From the NCBI RefSeq assembly GCF_001649575.2, contig NC_051451.1:25094325-25158324 (forward strand): a stretch of DNA of 64,000 nt, given 5' to 3'. The first letter of the stretch is position 1. Each line of letters opens with the position of its first letter. Under the pieces are notes generated by a model. The model ran no database searches. It was given only the letters and a program-made list of their open reading frames with translations, and was not told where the DNA came from. This stretch comes from Kryptolebias marmoratus (Eukaryota; Chordata; Actinopteri; Cyprinodontiformes; Rivulidae). Made by a program: the position numbers and the translations under genes. Positions 61,001-64,000 of the stretch are shown here, piece by piece.

Positions 61001-63750
61001 ATAAAGGTTGGTTTAAGAGGACCAATAACCTGTATGGGAGTCAGATTAAGTAAGAGGGTATACACCAATGTTAGCAGCCCAAAGGATTTATAAAAATAAG
61101 AAGAGGCCCAATGGTGGGAGCCCATTGGCCCTTAGAGCATGGACTTCGACTAATGTAATCCATGATCACTCCCGTCCCAATTAAAAGACGAAATGGCCTC
61201 AGAACAGCTGTAAAGGGAGGCCTCACAGGAGTGTACTAACTGCTGGTAATGTCAGAAGTTTCATTTAAAGAGCAGCAGCTGTTTAGGCTCCACGCAGGCC
61301 TGCTAACAGCACATACAACCCTGCCCATCTGGAGTGCTGAAGCAACAACGCTGTCCCCCAGATCGGACAAACAACTGATTCTGCTGTTTACAGTCCATCA
61401 TTCATGACACATTAAGTTTAAAAAAAGTTGGGATGTTTAACTTGAAAACCATAAAGGGCTCAGTAAAGAAAAACTATTTGTAAAGCTGAAATAAATCAAA
61501 GCGATATCCAGCAGCCGTGACAAACATGTGGTTCAACATCTAAATCTCAAAGTCGCCGAAATTAGACGCTCACAGAATTTTAAGTTCAGGTTTTATGTTT
61601 TTGATGCATATTGATGATAAGTTCAAGAATGACAGAAAGCCCAAATTAATTTTGTGTAAGCGGGTGTGTGTGACTCCCAGTGTCGTTTAAACGCACTCAG
61701 ATCAGTCTGCAGTCAATTCAACAAAAACACTCCTCAGTTCGTTCTGACTCAGGGAACAGGAAACGGCAGAGCATGCAGCCAGGAAATGGGCTGCCAAGTG
61801 AGAGAACAGGAGGTCCAGTAAAAGATAAAATGACAGTTATTTGTTTAGGACGACAGTAAAAGGATGTTCACTTCAGCAAATCTGATCAGATAATTCCATA
61901 GTTCAGTAGCTTTCGACAGGAAGTATGTCCATGCATGTCCATCACTCGTCAAAATGAGCAAAAATACAAGCACAAGAATAATGTCATGTCTAGATTATGT
62001 CATTTCCTAACCAAGAAACTAGTAATGTAGCCCCCATGAGACAACCTGGCTCCTAACAGAGTTGAAACTCTTTAGAAGTTGTAAATAAATTCAAAGTCCA
62101 ATGACGTCCATGTAATTTAATCCTATGTAGAAAGAGAATCAAAGATAAGATTTAAGTGTAAAACAAAGTGTATGATCACATCTTTGCACAACATTTTATG
62201 GTTCCCAAAACGGCACGGCTTAGGTTAATAGTATGCATTTGTTTTTCAACCAATGAATAGAAACCAGCCCTGACCCAGACATAAGATGCAGTGGCATTAC
62301 ATTTATGCAAGAAATGTTTTTCACTGGAGACACAAACTTCATCTCTGTACTTAACATCTCCTGCAATAAACAGTTCACACAAACACAAGCTGCTCTTTAA
62401 CATAACAGTTTACCTTTTCCCATTTGCAAGAGGCCACAATCAGACATGAAAATCGAAGAAGTTGGTTTACTTTTCTTGTTTATGGGTTTAAATATACCGA
62501 GTTAAACTTAAGAAATTTAATGCATCTGCAAGACGCCCTGCACTGAAAAATAGTGACAGCTTCCCTAATTAATGACTCAACAAGTCATAAGCTTCCATGT
62601 TTACCCTACTCTGTGTCATCTTGCAGCTTGTACTTGGGTATTTTTGGTAGGACAGGTTTAATTTTTTCCTTAGCAATTAATTGCCTTCTGAAATGGTGAC
62701 AGAGTTTTTGACAAAGCGGTGCATCATTGGAGGTATTTTTATTCTACTCCCCGTTCCCCTTGAACTCAGCCGTACAGTTTGTCACATCCAAACTACAGTT
62801 ATCTGAGGTTTGTTTGAACGTGGAGCAGTTTGTGCTTAAAAGCAACGCAAACACAAAATACATCTGCACAAGAAATGCTCGTCTTAATTATGGGGGAAAT
62901 GGCTCCTTGGTAGTTTTAGCTTAAATTAGATGCAGTTCTATGTATGTATTTAAATGGAAATGTTGGATCTAAGCACATTTTGAATACGCTAACAAAACAA
63001 CCATTGAGTCACCTGTGTTAGAACAACTACTGAATCATACACTTGATCCTCTTGAAATTATGTAACATTTTTTAAGCTGGGTTTTGTCAAATCGTCAATG
63101 TAAAATAGCAAATATTCAACATGTTTTTCCAAAATGACCTACCATAGACTAAATTTATTTGATAATTTCTGTGGTTAACAGCTGTGTCTGGTCTTCTCAC
63201 TCCATGTCCTTCTTTTCAAATAATTACATTACATAAACAATGCTTTCGGCTAGTTTCTGAATTAGTAAAATAGGACTTTAGTTCCGCCTCTGATGAGAGT
63301 ACGCCATTTACAGCTCAGTTCACCATAAATAATCAAGTTTATTGTTAAGTAGTGATCAGAATTTAGGTCTCAAGAAAGCTTTCTGTTGAAATTTTAAATG
63401 CATCAGTTTTGGGGCTTTTCCAGGACAAAAAAAAAGAAGAAAAAGACAGCGAGAGAGAGAGAGAGAGAAACTGGTTGGTGGAGGAAGAGAACATAAAATT
63501 GTTGGTTTTAAGTGGCTTAATTGTGCATTTAACAAGTGAATATAGTAGGACACCATGCCTGGCTGCAGCGTTAATCGTCCTGAAACAACTATGCATTACC
63601 ATTAAATCTATTTTGGTTTTGTTTTTTAGCATTATGCCCTTTGAGAGCTCCATGTGCTCATTGTTGAAAACATAATGACAAATCCAGAAAAAAGCAGGAC
63701 CAAAACATCATTTCAGAAAGCTCTATGGGATAGGATCACACATGGGACCA
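58056..63750. other. intronic sequence without recognised genes
   Basis: AT-rich, with G9 near 60144-60152 and a (GA)n run at 63451-63468. Small frames on both strands have no motif. The stretch 61080-61270 is repeat-free and less AT-biased. No exon is supportable. Confidence 0.5.
63451..63468. repeat. (GA)n microsatellite
   Basis: About nine GA units after an A/G-rich run. Confidence 0.85.
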
Positions 63751-63754
63751 CTAA

Positions 63755-63850
63755 AAACTGCTGGGTTATTTTTATAACTCAAATGCTGGGTTAAAGGTGT
63801 TGGGTCATAGGTTAGCTTGACCAAATACTGGCTCAAAAAGTGAGAGAGCT
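63755..63850. repeat. possible fragment of a GGGTTA-rich dispersed repeat
   Basis: CTGCTGGGTTATTTTTATAA, then 'atgctgggttaaaggtgttgggtca'. Repeated TGGGTTA/GGGTCA units resemble the subterminal arrays of some fish DNA elements. It is short and has no ends. Confidence 0.3.
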
Positions 63851-64000
63851 GACCAGTCTGAGATAAGCAGTCATTCTTCACAGTATGCCAATTTAAGCCA
63901 GAAGTTGACCAAACTCCACCTCTGATTTAGGATGTAATAAGTAAAGGTACAATGATAAAAACAACTTTCAAGAAAATTCTTAATCTGGTTGGCTTTGTTA

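Larger units (their letters stand above)
45057..64000 (-). other. macrod2: macrod2 intron upstream of the 30-bp exon (partial, at least 18.9 kb)
   Basis: Sequence 5' of the 30-bp exon in transcript order. The upstream exon, expected to encode the beta-strand V-D-A-I-V-N-A, is not found up to the window end. In mammals FLRT3 sits on the opposite strand inside a MACROD2 intron. Its single long coding exon (roughly 650 codons) would be obvious and is absent here. Confidence 0.85.

Noticed and set aside
61408..61440. AAAAAAAGTTGGGATG as a third Tc1-like end
   Set aside because: Only about 15 bases resemble the family, and the flanking sequence does not continue the match.
1..64000. CRISPR array, bacterial operon or phage-type system
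   Set aside because: There are no spaced direct repeats of the right size, no bacterial-type gene density and no ribosome-binding-site pattern. The window is a vertebrate intron.
1..64000. Nested FLRT3 coding exon
   Set aside because: Its single long coding exon of roughly 650 codons would be obvious, and nothing close to that length is open on either strand.

Overview
The window is vertebrate, almost certainly teleost, nuclear DNA. It is AT-rich, has no operons and no long open frame, and carries fish-type dispersed repeats (a palindromic hAT-like MITE, Tc1/mariner-like remnants, a tRNA-derived SINE and a decayed LINE). Almost all of it is intron of one gene.

That gene is macrod2, read on the minus strand and identified from two short coding exons. 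The upstream exon is 30 bp (45027-45056) and encodes A-N-T-S-L-L-G-G-G-G. The downstream exon is 117 bp (707-823) and encodes [10 protein letters not shown] and on through [11 protein letters not shown]. Joined, they give the substrate-binding and catalytic loop of a MACROD-type macro domain (mono-ADP-ribosyl hydrolase / O-acetyl-ADP-ribose deacetylase). The residues after the loop match MACROD2 better than MACROD1. Both exons have consensus splice sites, and all three boundaries that can be assigned are phase 1. The intron between them is 44,203 bp. The first 706 bp belong to the next downstream intron, and the last 18.9 kb (45057-64000) to the preceding upstream intron.

Layout, left to right: downstream intron (1-706); catalytic-loop exon (707-823); the 44-kb intron with repeat family A (8868-10045, split by a 598-bp insertion that holds a 165-bp tandem duplication), a Tc1-like remnant (15690-16175), a 60-nt near-perfect hairpin (17676-17735), family B with GCTAAAA-type repeats (21120-21640 and 35545-35925), a MITE with an 8-bp target duplication (24003-24216), a second Tc1-like end (29195-29395) and a nest of MITE and family A pieces (40263-40790); the 30-bp exon (45027-45056); then the upstream intron with two more family A copies (45650-46230 and 47372-48068), a SINE (about 49100-49252), a region with exon-like signals on both strands (53333-53522) and a LINE reverse-transcriptase remnant (57465-58055).

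The open frames outside the two exons (longest 157 codons) look like chance or repeat-derived frames. In mammals FLRT3 lies inside a MACROD2 intron on the opposite strand. No FLRT3 coding sequence is visible here, so if that arrangement is kept it must lie outside the window.
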